Assembly (NCBI RefSeq): GCF_004118935.1
Contig: NZ_CP035375.1
Location: forward strand, 1,860,001 to 1,924,000
Length of the DNA: 64,000 nt
Source: Salinibacterium sp. UTAS2018
GTDB taxonomy: Bacteria; Actinomycetota; Actinomycetes; Actinomycetales; Microbacteriaceae
Reading direction: 5' to 3'
The position numbers were made by a program, and so were the translations under genes. This document shows positions 34,113 through 42,424 of the stretch, piece by piece. Positions within the stretch are counted from its first letter, which is position 1. Every line of letters begins with the position of its first letter. The notes under the pieces were generated by a model. It did not search any database and was not told the DNA's origin. It saw nothing but the letters and a program-made list of their open reading frames with translations.

Positions 34113-35129
34113 CTACTCAGGCGGGGGAACGTACTCGCCGAGAAGATCGTTCTTGAAGGCCTGCTGAATCTTGGGTACTTCATCCCAGTTGACGTTGACG
34201 ACCGACTGGTCGCCCTGAGTGCCCGTGCCGAGCGTGGGCATCGTGAAGAAGTTGACGTCGCTCACTCGAACCTCATTCAGCTCGAACCCCAACGATGCGG
34301 CGTAGCGAGAATCGAACTCGTTATCGACGGCAACATACGGCGCCAACGCGCTCACCAGGTTGCTGATCTTGGCCGGGCTCGTGAGAGTGTCTTTGCTCAG
34401 CACCTTGGCCAATACCGCTTTGATGAACAGCTGCTGGTTGGCTACCCGGGTGTAATCGCCGTCGACGAACGAGTAGCGCTCGCGCACGAACGGCAACGCC
34501 TGCTCACCGTTGAGCTCGATCTCGCCTTGGGCGTAAGAGTTATTGCCGGTGGTGAACGCGGTCGGATTGTTGATCGTCACGCCGCCCAGCGCATCCGTGA
34601 CTCCCTTGAATCCCTCAAAGTCGACCATCATGACGTGATCGATGCGCGAGTCGATGATGCCCTCGATGGTTTGCACAGCGAGCGGAACGCCGCCGTACGA
34701 CATCGCCGCGTTCAACTTGGCAGAACCGTGGCCCGGGATCTCGACCCAGAAGTCGCGCATGAGCGACATCACTTGAACACTCTCGCGGTCCGCTGGAATG
34801 TGCACGATCATCATGGTGTCTGACCGCGTGCCCTCGGTGTCAGAGAGGTCGTTGCCGATCGATCCACGAGTATCAGACCCCAGTAGAAGAATATTTTGGG
34901 CGGCCGAGTTGCCATCGACAGGCTCTGCCGCCGGCGGACGCAAAGACTCCTCAGGAAACGCCTGTTCGATCTTGTCGACGTTGTCGATCGTCGAGGAGAG
35001 CGACAGAACGAAGGCACCGGCGGCAGCGACTATGAGCACCAGGATCGACACCAGCGCGATTGCAGCAATGCGCACACGACGCCATCGCGTTGAGGGAGCA
35101 CGCCCGTGACGCACTTCAGATTCAGTCAT
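34113..35129 (-). CDS. LCP-family (LytR-CpsA-Psr) cell-wall glycopolymer ligase
   Basis: This 338-aa type II membrane protein has a short basic cytoplasmic N-terminus, one transmembrane helix (about residues 20-45) and an extracellular LCP domain. Typical motifs are GSDTRG, RSDTMMIVHI, LMRDFWVEIPGHGSAKLNAA, DALGGVTI and ALPFVRERYSFVDGDYTR, whose arginines bind the pyrophosphate of the lipid carrier. LCP enzymes move wall polysaccharide from undecaprenyl carrier to peptidoglycan. Its place beside the polysaccharide cluster suggests it attaches that polymer. Confidence 0.92.
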   Translation of the reverse strand: MTESEVRHGRAPSTRWRRVRIAAIALVSILVLIVAAAGAFVLSLSSTIDNVDKIEQAFPEESLRPPAAEPVDGNSAAQNILLLGSDTRGSIGNDLSDTEGTRSDTMMIVHIPADRESVQVMSLMRDFWVEIPGHGSAKLNAAMSYGGVPLAVQTIEGIIDSRIDHVMMVDFEGFKGVTDALGGVTINNPTAFTTGNNSYAQGEIELNGEQALPFVRERYSFVDGDYTRVANQQLFIKAVLAKVLSKDTLTSPAKISNLVSALAPYVAVDNEFDSRYAASLGFELNEVRVSDVNFFTMPTLGTGTQGDQSVVNVNWDEVPKIQQAFKNDLLGEYVPPPE

Positions 35130-35211
35130 AGGCGCTATTCAATCAGAAGAATAGTGAGGAATTGCCTCACATTGCTGCGGTCGTTTCTGCGCCGGCGCCA
35201 GATGCGCTCTT

Positions 35212-36069
35212 CTAGCGGATGAACACCCACCAGATGAGCAGCATCGTCACGAAGAATCCCGTGACGAAGTTGAGGGCCAGAAAGTTCTTCCAGCCACGGT
35301 TTGCCGACTCGGCGGTGGCATCCGTGATGTTCCAGAAGGGCGCACACATCGCCGCATAGGGCAGCACAAGAATGGCGGCGAGCGGGCCCGGCCAGTCAGA
35401 GAACAGCAGCAGGATGCCGCCAGCAAGGTACGCCACAACGGCGAAGCGGGTGGTTGCTCGCGCCCCAATCACCGTGGCGATGGACGAAATGTCTGCGGCG
35501 CGATCGGCCACCACATCTTGCACAGCACCAAAAGCTTGCGACGCCACGCCCCACAAGAAGAACGCGCCAAGGATGGCCCAGAGCTGCGGCGTAAACACAG
35601 CGCCCACAAGCACAAGCGCGTAGATCGCGGGTGACACGAAGTGGGTGCTCGAGGTGACGGAGTCGAGGAAGGGGCGCTCCTTGAAGCGCAGGCCCTTGGC
35701 CGAATAGGCCACGACGGCGAACATGCTGATTGCCAGCACCAGCCACGAGAGGGGGTTGCCGACGATCACGAGATAGATCAGGAACGGGATAGTCGTGACG
35801 GCGGAGGCGATGAGCGTTGGCCGGTGCATCCGCGGAGCAAGAAGGGCACCCTCGACCCCACCCTTGCGCGGGTTGCGCAGGTCAGACTCGTAGTCGAAAA
35901 CATCGTTGATGCCATACATCGCCAAGTTATACGGCACGAGAAAGAAGACCGTGCCGATCACAAACGTGAGGTCGATCACGCCGGCGGTCAAGTAATACGC
36001 CGCCGCAAAAGGGAAGGCTGTATTGACCCAGCTGAGGGGGCGCGAGGAGAGGAAGAGATCCTTAAGCAT
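35212..36069 (-). CDS. crtEb: Lycopene elongase CrtEb (UbiA-family prenyltransferase)
   Basis: This 285-aa membrane protein with about eight helices adds C5 units to both ends of lycopene to give C50 flavuxanthin-type carotenoids. The first Asp-rich motif is YGINDVFDYESDLRNPRKGG; the second is GAVQDVVADRAADISSIATV. The ATG at 36069 (MLKDLFLSSRPLSWVNT) is chosen because AAAGGA lies 5 nt upstream and it overlaps the crtYf end by 8 bp. It is the last gene of the minus-strand crt operon. Confidence 0.92.
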   Translation of the reverse strand: MLKDLFLSSRPLSWVNTAFPFAAAYYLTAGVIDLTFVIGTVFFLVPYNLAMYGINDVFDYESDLRNPRKGGVEGALLAPRMHRPTLIASAVTTIPFLIYLVIVGNPLSWLVLAISMFAVVAYSAKGLRFKERPFLDSVTSSTHFVSPAIYALVLVGAVFTPQLWAILGAFFLWGVASQAFGAVQDVVADRAADISSIATVIGARATTRFAVVAYLAGGILLLFSDWPGPLAAILVLPYAAMCAPFWNITDATAESANRGWKNFLALNFVTGFFVTMLLIWWVFIR

Positions 36070-36373
36070 TGGTGTCCTTTCGACGTGACCCCAGCAGCGA
36101 CCACAGGCACGGCAGCGCCACGACGGCCGCGACCGCGTAGGCGAAGTCTTCCAAGGGGGCGACGCCGATGAAGGCGCCGCTGATGGCATCCGCACTGTAC
36201 CCAACGAGTCCAACCGAGATCATCACGTTGTCGAACACCGCCGTCATCACCAGCAGAATAGCCATCGTGATTGCAATAGGCCGCCACTGCGGCGAGCGCT
36301 GGCGCACCATGACAGCAATCACGAGCGCCACGACAAGGGCAAGGAAAACGGCATTGAGGAGCCAGTACGTCAT
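36062..36373 (-). CDS. crtYf: C50 carotenoid cyclase subunit CrtYf-like
   Basis: This 103-aa protein has three transmembrane helices and the lycopene-cyclase-domain pattern (FDNVMISVGLVGYSADAISGAFIGVAPLEDFAYAV). With CrtYe it forms a two-part cyclase for C50 carotenoids. It overlaps crtYe by 4 bp and crtEb by 8 bp. The ring type (epsilon as in decaprenoxanthin, or gamma as in sarcinaxanthin) cannot be told by eye. Confidence 0.88.
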   Translation of the reverse strand: MTYWLLNAVFLALVVALVIAVMVRQRSPQWRPIAITMAILLVMTAVFDNVMISVGLVGYSADAISGAFIGVAPLEDFAYAVAAVVALPCLWSLLGSRRKDTNA

Positions 36374-36702
36374 GCGGCACCCGCCTTCGCTGTCGACGAG
36401 CGCTCACGACTGAGCGCGCCGTAGACATTCATCGTCAGGTAGCAGAGCAGCGTGAGAAAGAAGACTTCTTCGAGCGGAACCTCGGGGGCCACCAGCAGCC
36501 CCGTCATGAACTCGGTTTCACCGCGAAAGAAGATACCAAGGCCGACGCCGAACAGATCCCAGACGAGGAAGAACAGCACCCCGACAGGCAACACGATGCG
36601 CGCCCGGCGAGCATCCCGCCAAAAAAACAGCCCAAACCGACGATCGAGCACCACCATGCCGGTGAGCGAAATCAGCAGTGCAAGAAGGTAGAGAACGATC
36701 AT
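36370..36702 (-). CDS. crtYe: C50 carotenoid cyclase subunit CrtYe-like
   Basis: This 110-aa protein has three transmembrane helices. The block TGLLVAPEVPLEEVFFLTLLCYL carries the PxEE motif of small cyclase subunits. It starts 2 bp past the crtI stop and overlaps crtYf by ATGA. It acts with CrtYf in the membrane. Confidence 0.9.
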   Translation of the reverse strand: MIVLYLLALLISLTGMVVLDRRFGLFFWRDARRARIVLPVGVLFFLVWDLFGVGLGIFFRGETEFMTGLLVAPEVPLEEVFFLTLLCYLTMNVYGALSRERSSTAKAGAA

Positions 36703-36704
36703 TG

Positions 36705-38294
36705 CTAGCCCTGCGGCGAGCGAACGACCGACGGCGTCAGCGGCTCAGCGAGTGGCCCGGCAGAGGTGTCGCCGCGCAGGCGCTTCACGAGCACTTCGGC
36801 GCTGATCAAGCACATCGGCAAACCGATACCCGGGATCGTCGACCCACCCACGTAGTACAGACCCTTGACCTTCTTGCTCACGTTGCCCGCGCGGAAGAAC
36901 GCGCTCTGCTTCAGCGTGTGAGCCGGGCCCAGGGCGGTACCGCGCCAGGCGTTCAGGTCGTCAGCGAAGTCACCGGGAGCAAGAGTGCGGCGCACGGTGA
37001 TGCGTTCGGCGAGGTCGGGTACACCCGTCCACTCGCTGATCTGGGCGATGACCTTGTCGGCAAGCTTCTCGATGCGGGGATCGCTCTCGCCGGCGGTGTC
37101 ACCGTCAATGTGGCCGTGGCCGATCGACGGGTCGGCCGGAATCGGTACCAGCACGAACACGTTCTCGTGCCCCTCAGGAGCAACATTCGGGTCAACACCA
37201 CTCGGCTTGCAGATGTAGAGCGATGCGGGCTCGGGCACGCTCGGCTCCTTGCCAAAGATTGCTTCGAAGCCCTCTTGCCAATCCTTCATGAACAACAGTG
37301 TGTGGTGCTCGAGCTCGGGCAGTTCACCCTTGACGCCCAGGTACAACAGCAGCGCGCTGGGGCCAGGAATCTTCTTCGCCCAATACGAGGCCGGGTACGT
37401 CTGCTCGCTCGGGGCCAACATCGTGGTCTCGGTGTGGTGGAGATCGGCGGCGGAAACAACGGTGTCAGCATTCAGCGTGTGCTTCGTGCCCGCGGCATCC
37501 GTGTATTCAACACCTCGCGCCACGCCCGCCACGGTCACGATGCGAGTGACCTTCGAGCTGGTGCGGATGTCGACGCCAGCCGAGCGCGCAACGTCGGCGA
37601 TGCTTTCGATCACCCGGGTGAACCCGCCCATGGGGTAGAGCACGCCATCCGAAAGATCGAGGTGGCTCATGAGGTGGTACATGCTCGGAGTGAGATACGG
37701 CGATGAGCCCAGGAAGACGGCGGGGTAACCGAGAACCTTGCGCAGGCGATCGTCTTTGACGGTGCGTGCCACGAGCTTCGACAGCGGCTCAATGAGCAAC
37801 CGGATGAAGCGGGCCGCCTTAGCGAGCACCTCTTTCGTTGCACTCGTGCGCAGGTCGGCAAAGCTCGTGTAGAGAAAGTACTTCTTGGCGAGCTCGTACG
37901 TTTCTTGAGCCGACACCAAGTACTGGCGCATGCGAGCGCCCGAACCGGGCTCGATGCTCTCGAACAACGCGAGGTTCTCTTCGAGCTCGGTCGAGATGTC
38001 GAGCGCCTCTTTCTCGCCCTCGAAATACACCCGGTAACCGGGGTCAAGGGTTACCAGCGAAAGCTGCTCATCAGCGCTCGTGCCCATGAGCTTGTAGAAG
38101 TGGTCAAACACCTCGGGCATCAAGTACCACGACGGGCCCGTGTCGAAACGGAACCCCTCGTGCTCCCACGAACCAGCGCGGCCGCCCACCTCGGGAAGAC
38201 CCTCTAACAGAGTGACCGAATGGCCCTCTTTTGCGAGCAGTGCTGCACTCGCCAGACCGGCAATACCGCCACCAATTACAACAACATCACTCAT
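36705..38294 (-). CDS. crtI: Phytoene desaturase CrtI
   Basis: This 529-aa FAD-dependent desaturase makes lycopene from phytoene. The Rossmann motif VVVIGGGIAGLASAALLAKEG opens the protein, followed by EVGGRAGSWEHEGFRFDTGPSW. The C-terminal FAD signature is YVGGSTIPGIGLPMCLISAEV. Length is typical. It overlaps crtB by 4 bp and is followed by crtYe after 2 bp. Confidence 0.96.
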   Translation of the reverse strand: MSDVVVIGGGIAGLASAALLAKEGHSVTLLEGLPEVGGRAGSWEHEGFRFDTGPSWYLMPEVFDHFYKLMGTSADEQLSLVTLDPGYRVYFEGEKEALDISTELEENLALFESIEPGSGARMRQYLVSAQETYELAKKYFLYTSFADLRTSATKEVLAKAARFIRLLIEPLSKLVARTVKDDRLRKVLGYPAVFLGSSPYLTPSMYHLMSHLDLSDGVLYPMGGFTRVIESIADVARSAGVDIRTSSKVTRIVTVAGVARGVEYTDAAGTKHTLNADTVVSAADLHHTETTMLAPSEQTYPASYWAKKIPGPSALLLYLGVKGELPELEHHTLLFMKDWQEGFEAIFGKEPSVPEPASLYICKPSGVDPNVAPEGHENVFVLVPIPADPSIGHGHIDGDTAGESDPRIEKLADKVIAQISEWTGVPDLAERITVRRTLAPGDFADDLNAWRGTALGPAHTLKQSAFFRAGNVSKKVKGLYYVGGSTIPGIGLPMCLISAEVLVKRLRGDTSAGPLAEPLTPSVVRSPQG

Positions 38295-39157
38295 GGTCGA
38301 GGGGTCACTCCCATCGCGGCCGCCGCAGCCAACCGCACTTTAACAACATCTGGAACACGCACCCGGGTCTTCACCAATTGGCTGGCCGGAGTAGCCCGGA
38401 TGCGCTTGGAGAGCTGGGCAAACAGGGAATGGGCGAGCGCAACCGCTTTGCGGCTACTCGCCGGCAGCTCGGCACCGATGGCGGCATCCCGCAGATCGGC
38501 GTCGAGGTCGTCAAGAAGACGAATCTTCTCGGCCTCGGTGAACGTCGCAACATCGATACCGGGAAAGTAGCTACGGCCGAGCGTTTCAAAGTCGTCGGCG
38601 AGGTCACGCAAAAAGTTGACCTTCTGAAAAGCTGCACCGAGGGCGCGAGCGCCGTGCACGAACTTGGCGCGCTGTTCATCACTGACCTCGTGGCCGTGCA
38701 AGAAAGCACACAGGCACATGAGCCCCACCACCTCGGCAGAGCCGTACACATAGCGGTCGAAGCTCTCTTGGTCGTGCTCTTTCTCGCTGAGATCCATGCG
38801 CATCGACTCAAAGAAGGGGGCGGTGAGTTCTGCACCGAACGACACCTCCCGAGCGGTGAGCGCGAAAGCATGAACGATGAGGTTCGAACTGAAACCCACC
38901 TCCATGGCCAGTTCGGTCTCGCGCTCAAGTTCGTTCAGCTGACGAGTGACAGCAAGCAGGTCGAGACCGGCCTCTTCGGCACCGCCATCGACGATCTCGT
39001 CGGCGACCCGAACGAGCGCATAAATGTTCTCAACGTGCTGACGGATGTCTTTGCCGAGCAGGCGGGATGCCGCCGAAAATGATGTGGAGTAGCTGCGGAT
39101 TACGATACTGGCCGCGTCTTCGGCGACCCGGTCGTAGAGCGTGAGACGAGCACTCAC
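38291..39157 (-). CDS. crtB: Phytoene synthase CrtB
   Basis: This 288-aa protein condenses two GGPP to phytoene. The aspartate-rich motifs are VADEIVDGG (residues about 50-58) and FLRDLADDFETLGRSYFPG. SFSAASRLL near residue 30 is the squalene/phytoene synthase signature. The start is GTG 39157 with a GGGAG upstream. It is the first crt gene here; the usual neighbour crtE (GGPP synthase) is not present in the window. Confidence 0.95.
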   Translation of the reverse strand: MSARLTLYDRVAEDAASIVIRSYSTSFSAASRLLGKDIRQHVENIYALVRVADEIVDGGAEEAGLDLLAVTRQLNELERETELAMEVGFSSNLIVHAFALTAREVSFGAELTAPFFESMRMDLSEKEHDQESFDRYVYGSAEVVGLMCLCAFLHGHEVSDEQRAKFVHGARALGAAFQKVNFLRDLADDFETLGRSYFPGIDVATFTEAEKIRLLDDLDADLRDAAIGAELPASSRKAVALAHSLFAQLSKRIRATPASQLVKTRVRVPDVVKVRLAAAAAMGVTPRP

Positions 39158-39263
39158 GCGCGCCAGCTCCCCGCGGGCTCAATCGCATTGGTTAGGCTGG
39201 GTGAGAGCCGACACATCAGGTGCGGCAATTCGTTTCGTTCCACCTAGGCAGACTATCGCGATC

Positions 39264-39803
39264 ATGAGTGAAATCCCTGAGCAGGTTGTACTTCTCTCCG
39301 ATACCGGCGAGCACATTGGCGTTGCCGACAAAGCTCTCGTACACACGACAGACACGGCGCTGCACCTCGCGTTCTCGTGCCACGTGTACAACGCCGAGGG
39401 CAAAGTGCTGGTCACGCGTCGCGCGCTCTCCAAACTCACCTGGCCTGGCGTCTGGACGAACTCGTTCTGCGGGCATCCGGCCCCCGGCGAAGACATGGCA
39501 GCGGCGATCATCCGCCGCGCTCAGCATGAACTGGGAATCACCATCAGCGACGTACAACTCGTGCTGCCCGACTTTCGCTACCGCGCCGTCGACTCCTCCG
39601 GCATCGTCGAGAACGAGATCTGCCCTGTTTACCGCGCAGTGACGACGGATGCCGCAGCCCCGAACCCCGACGAAGTTGACGAATTCGACTGGGTTGACCC
39701 CCAAGCGCTGCACGCCGCCGTGGCCGGAACCCCGTTCGCGTTTAGCCCGTGGCTCGGCTGGCAGTTGGAGCAGCTGGAACAGCTGGAACAGCTCGCCGAC
39801 TAG
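39264..39803 (+). CDS. idi: Isopentenyl-diphosphate delta-isomerase, type I
   Basis: This 179-aa Nudix-fold enzyme interconverts IPP and DMAPP, feeding the divergent carotenoid operon. The start MSEIPEQVV is chosen by homology; the frame is open further upstream but overlaps crtB. It has LHLAFSCHVYN, the catalytic Cys in TNSFCGHPAPGED, REL-type QHELGI, and NEICPVY with the catalytic Glu. The C-terminus has a LEQ triplet repeat. The 106 bp between idi and crtB hold both promoters, which are not clear. Confidence 0.95.
   Translation: MSEIPEQVVLLSDTGEHIGVADKALVHTTDTALHLAFSCHVYNAEGKVLVTRRALSKLTWPGVWTNSFCGHPAPGEDMAAAIIRRAQHELGITISDVQLVLPDFRYRAVDSSGIVENEICPVYRAVTTDAAAPNPDEVDEFDWVDPQALHAAVAGTPFAFSPWLGWQLEQLEQLEQLAD
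39765..39791 (+). repeat. 9-bp tandem repeat in the 3' end of idi
   Basis: Three consecutive 9-bp units (TTGGAGCAG, CTGGAACAG, CTGGAACAG) encode Leu-Glu-Gln repeats at the Idi C-terminus. It is in frame, so copy-number change would alter length without a frameshift. Confidence 0.7.
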
Positions 39804-39810
39804 AGCACCT

Positions 39811-39835
39811 AGCCGGCTCACGCAGTTCGCCGGCT
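39811..39835. terminator. Possible bidirectional hairpin between idi and a lipoprotein gene
   Basis: AGCCGGC-N11-GCCGGCT lies between convergent stop codons. A second palindrome, AGCTCGCGAGCT, overlaps the neighbouring stop at 39841-39852. Neither has a U tract, so this is a weak terminator call. Confidence 0.3.
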
Positions 39836-39850
39836 CAAGCAGCTCGCGAG

Positions 39851-40519
39851 CTAGTAGCCGCGCGTGGGGTTGAGCGTGCGAACTTCGTCGAGCATGGCGT
39901 TGAGTACCCGCAGGCTGTCTTCGGGCTCGGTCAACTCGGCGAAGAGCCACAGGTCATTGACTACAGCGATGGTCGGGTAGTCGTAGCCGTCTGACGTCTC
40001 TTCTTGCAGCACGTACGTTTCTACGTCGCCATTCGGCGTGCTTTCGTAACCTGCTACGTCAATCTGAGCCTCGAGTGCCGCGATATCGAGGCTCGAGGTG
40101 TCGGCGACCATGATCGTGAAGAACGAGTGAAAATCGTCGGAGAAACCCCAGATGCACTCGTTGCGCTGCGCGACGGCATCGAGAAGCGGGTCGAAGCCCT
40201 GTGCGTACAGAGCCCACGGCACTTCTTCTGGCCCCTCGTCGCCCTCGGTGGGGAGTAGTTCACCGTCGGCGCCGAGGTATTCCAACGCGATGCTCTCGGG
40301 CAGCATCTGCTCGCAGGTGGGAATCACCAGCGGCTCAGCAGCCGGGGCCGCAGTGGTGACACCAGGAGTGGTGGTCGGCTCGCTCGTAGCGTTGCCACCC
40401 TCGACCGGCGTCGTGCACCCCGCCAACGACAGAGCAATGAGAGCCGCGGATGCTGCAGTGAGAATTCCCCGTGCCGAACGTCGTGCGGCACGCGATTCTG
40501 TAACCCCGAAAGTGTTCAT
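39851..40519 (-). CDS. Secreted lipoprotein, paralogue A of a four-member family
   Basis: This 222-aa protein has a Tat-less signal with lipobox SLAGC (Cys about 35), a Thr/Pro-rich linker and a globular domain. Shared features with the genes at 47542, 48310 and 49051 are a P-x-C-E/D-x-x-x-P segment after the linker (IPTCEQMLP), a CIWGF-type motif, and the C-terminal LNPTRGY. I recognise no known domain. It probably sits on the outer face of the membrane. The mRNA appears leaderless. Confidence 0.8.
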   Translation of the reverse strand: MNTFGVTESRAARRSARGILTAASAALIALSLAGCTTPVEGGNATSEPTTTPGVTTAAPAAEPLVIPTCEQMLPESIALEYLGADGELLPTEGDEGPEEVPWALYAQGFDPLLDAVAQRNECIWGFSDDFHSFFTIMVADTSSLDIAALEAQIDVAGYESTPNGDVETYVLQEETSDGYDYPTIAVVNDLWLFAELTEPEDSLRVLNAMLDEVRTLNPTRGY

Positions 40520-40526
40520 AAGGATG

Positions 40527-40554
40527 ACATTAGGCGAGGGTGAGAATTAAACAA
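40527..40554 (-). promoter_or_regulatory. Promoter of lipoprotein gene A
   Basis: On the minus strand TTGTTT (40549-40554), a 16-nt spacer and TAATGT (40527-40532) are followed by 7 nt and the ATG. This suits a leaderless transcript. Confidence 0.55.
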
Positions 40555-40607
40555 CTATTGATCGTGAGATCGTGATCCAACGTTCATTCTTGCCCTTCGG
40601 CCGGCGA

Positions 40608-41213
40608 CTATCCCCCGAGCGAACCAGCGTCATTCGCGCGCACGTCAGTGCGGTGAAAGTTCTGAAAACTGCGGCTCGCTGTGGGGCCACGCTGGCCCTG
40701 GTAACGCGAGCCATACTGGCCCGAGCCATAGGGCGATTCCACCGGCGAGGTGGTCTTGATGAAGCAGAGTTGCCCAATCTTCATGCCGGGCCAGAGCTTG
40801 ATCGGCAGCGTGGCGACGTTGCTGAGCTCGAGAGTGACGTGACCCGAGAAGCCGGGGTCAACGAAGCCGGCCGTGGAGTGCGTGAGCAAACCGAGGCGCC
40901 CCAGCGAGCTCTTGCCCTCGAGTCGCGCCGCCACGTCGTTGGGCAGAGTCACGAGCTCGAAGGTGGAACCGAGCACGAACTCGCCGGGGTGAAGGATGAA
41001 CGGCTGGTCGGCATCCACCTCCATGAGGTGAGTGAGGTCGGGCTGATCGACCGCCGGGTCGATGAAGGGGTACTTGTGGTTATCGAAGAGACGGAAGAAG
41101 CGGTCGAGCCGCACGTCAACACTCGAGGGTTGCACCATGTCGAGATCGAGCGGGTCGAGGCCGATACGGCCAGTGGAGAGTTCGGCCCGGATGTCGCGAT
41201 CGCTGAGAAGCAT
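40608..41213 (-). CDS. dcd: dCTP deaminase
   Basis: This 201-aa trimeric nucleotide enzyme converts dCTP to dUTP; several actinobacterial members also hydrolyse dUTP to dUMP. Conserved motifs are [44 protein letters not shown] (catalytic Glu) and [14 protein letters not shown] near the C-terminus. Length is normal. It appears to have its own leaderless promoter (TAGTCT at 41220-41225, 6 nt before the ATG). Confidence 0.96.
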   Translation of the reverse strand: MLLSDRDIRAELSTGRIGLDPLDLDMVQPSSVDVRLDRFFRLFDNHKYPFIDPAVDQPDLTHLMEVDADQPFILHPGEFVLGSTFELVTLPNDVAARLEGKSSLGRLGLLTHSTAGFVDPGFSGHVTLELSNVATLPIKLWPGMKIGQLCFIKTTSPVESPYGSGQYGSRYQGQRGPTASRSFQNFHRTDVRANDAGSLGG

Positions 41214-41278
41214 GCGCTAAGACTAACGAAACAGCGGCCCCGAAATGCTCAGATGAGCAAATTGGGGAGCCGCGCTAG

Positions 41279-41722
41279 TTACGGGAGCTGGGCGGGACCA
41301 GCCAGAGCGATGCGCGAGGCCGCGACATCCGCCGCCGTCTTCTCAATGAGCGCGTCGAGGCTCTCGTAACGGAACATTCCGCGCAACCACGCGTGCACCG
41401 TGAATTCGACCTCGGCGCCGTACAGGTCGCCATCGAAATCGTGGATGAACGCTTCGACGCGACGCTCGGTTACGTCGTCGAAGGTGGGGTTGTCACCGAT
41501 GCTGATCGTGGCACCGTGCCGCTCGGTGGCGGGCGGAAAAGTGACCCAGCAGGCGTAGACGCCATCGACCGGAAGCGCGTGGGAGCCGGCATGCTCAGCG
41601 CGCTCAGGGTGCTCAGCCTGCTCAGCGACCGCAATGTTCGCGGTCGGAAAGCCGAGCTCGCGGCCACGCTTGTCGCCGTGAACAACGGTGCCGCGAAAAC
41701 TCAGCGTCGGTGGATGCTCCAT
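41279..41722 (-). CDS. Stand-alone riboflavin kinase (RcaA-like)
   Basis: This 147-aa protein is only the flavokinase half of RibF: GTVVHGDKRGRELGFPTANI, GVYACWV, SIGDNPTFDD and EAFIHDFDGDLYGAEVEFTV are the fold's hallmarks. The FAD-synthetase half is absent. It phosphorylates riboflavin to FMN. I chose ATG 41722; the frame runs to 41779 without clear support. It lies 66 bp after a flavin reductase gene on the same strand. With the nearby LLM monooxygenase this matches RcaA of the Microbacterium riboflavin-catabolic set. A bifunctional RibF is expected elsewhere in the genome. Confidence 0.88.
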   Translation of the reverse strand: MEHPPTLSFRGTVVHGDKRGRELGFPTANIAVAEQAEHPERAEHAGSHALPVDGVYACWVTFPPATERHGATISIGDNPTFDDVTERRVEAFIHDFDGDLYGAEVEFTVHAWLRGMFRYESLDALIEKTAADVAASRIALAGPAQLP

Positions 41723-41788
41723 TACGCCAACCCTAGCGGCGAGCCCGCGAGCGGGCGTCGAGTAGAGCGCAGCGAGCACTCTGCCGAC

Positions 41789-42283
41789 CTACAGCCCGCG
41801 GAACTGGCTGAGGTGGAAGACAAGAGGAGTGACCTCGGGGAAGGCCTCGGAGTGGGTGACCTCGAGGGTCACGATCTCGTGGTCACCGCCATCGAAGCTG
41901 TTGCGAATCTCGCACTCCAGCCACAGAGCCGCACCATCCATGTGGATAGCCCCGCCCTCGGTGGCCCGCCAGTCAATGCCCGCGAAGCGATCGCCCGTGC
42001 GGGAGGCGAGGCTGCGCGCAGTCTGCTCTTGATCGGCGCCGAGAACACTCAGCCCGATGCGGGTTGCCCGAGCGAGTACTGGCCAGGTAGTGGAGGTGCG
42101 CGCGGGGCAGACGGCGACCAGGGGCGGATCGAGCGACACCGAGGTGAACGAGTTCACGGCGATGCCGGTGGGCACACCATCGACGACAGCGGCGAGCGCC
42201 ACGACACCGGTGGGAAAGAGGGAGAGTGCTCGACGAAGAGCAACCTGTGGAGAAACTTCTTCCGCAGTGGTCTTGTGGGACAT
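41789..42283 (-). CDS. Flavin reductase family protein (RcaB-like)
   Basis: This 164-aa protein has the FMN-binding split-barrel fold of two-component monooxygenase reductases. It shows FPTGVVALAAVVDGVPTGIAVNSFTSVSLDPPLVAVCP, then FAGIDWRATEGGAIHMDGAALWLEC and GDHEIVTLEV. It uses NAD(P)H to supply reduced flavin. AAAGGAG precedes the ATG. It is divergent from the PadR gene, with shared operator elements in the 141-bp gap, and is followed by the riboflavin kinase. It is the likely partner of the LLM monooxygenase at 43021. Confidence 0.9.
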   Translation of the reverse strand: MSHKTTAEEVSPQVALRRALSLFPTGVVALAAVVDGVPTGIAVNSFTSVSLDPPLVAVCPARTSTTWPVLARATRIGLSVLGADQEQTARSLASRTGDRFAGIDWRATEGGAIHMDGAALWLECEIRNSFDGGDHEIVTLEVTHSEAFPEVTPLVFHLSQFRGL

Positions 42284-42326
42284 GGGCGGACTCCTTTATT
42301 CGTGATGTTCAACCAGCTACTGCTAG

Positions 42327-42372
42327 TCAAGTTTGAACATGTGACTACATGTTAGTCATTTTTGATCATGTA
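42327..42372. promoter_or_regulatory. Operator region between flavin reductase and PadR genes
   Basis: Three elements lie here: TCAAGTTTGAACA (42327-42339), the dyad AACATGT-N4-ACATGTT (42336-42353), and TTGATCATGTA (42362-42372). The first and third recur upstream of the ABC substrate-binding gene at 47384-47414. The ATGT/ACAT dyad fits known PadR sites. Confidence 0.65.
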
Positions 42373-42424
42373 AACAAATGACTTTCATCCCTGCCAACGG
42401 AAGCCGTGCCCTACGATTGGGGGC

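Noticed and set aside
42284..42424. FMN riboswitch upstream of the flavin genes
   Set aside because: The 141-bp gap is filled by protein-type operators and is too short and AT-rich in the wrong places for the conserved RFN element.
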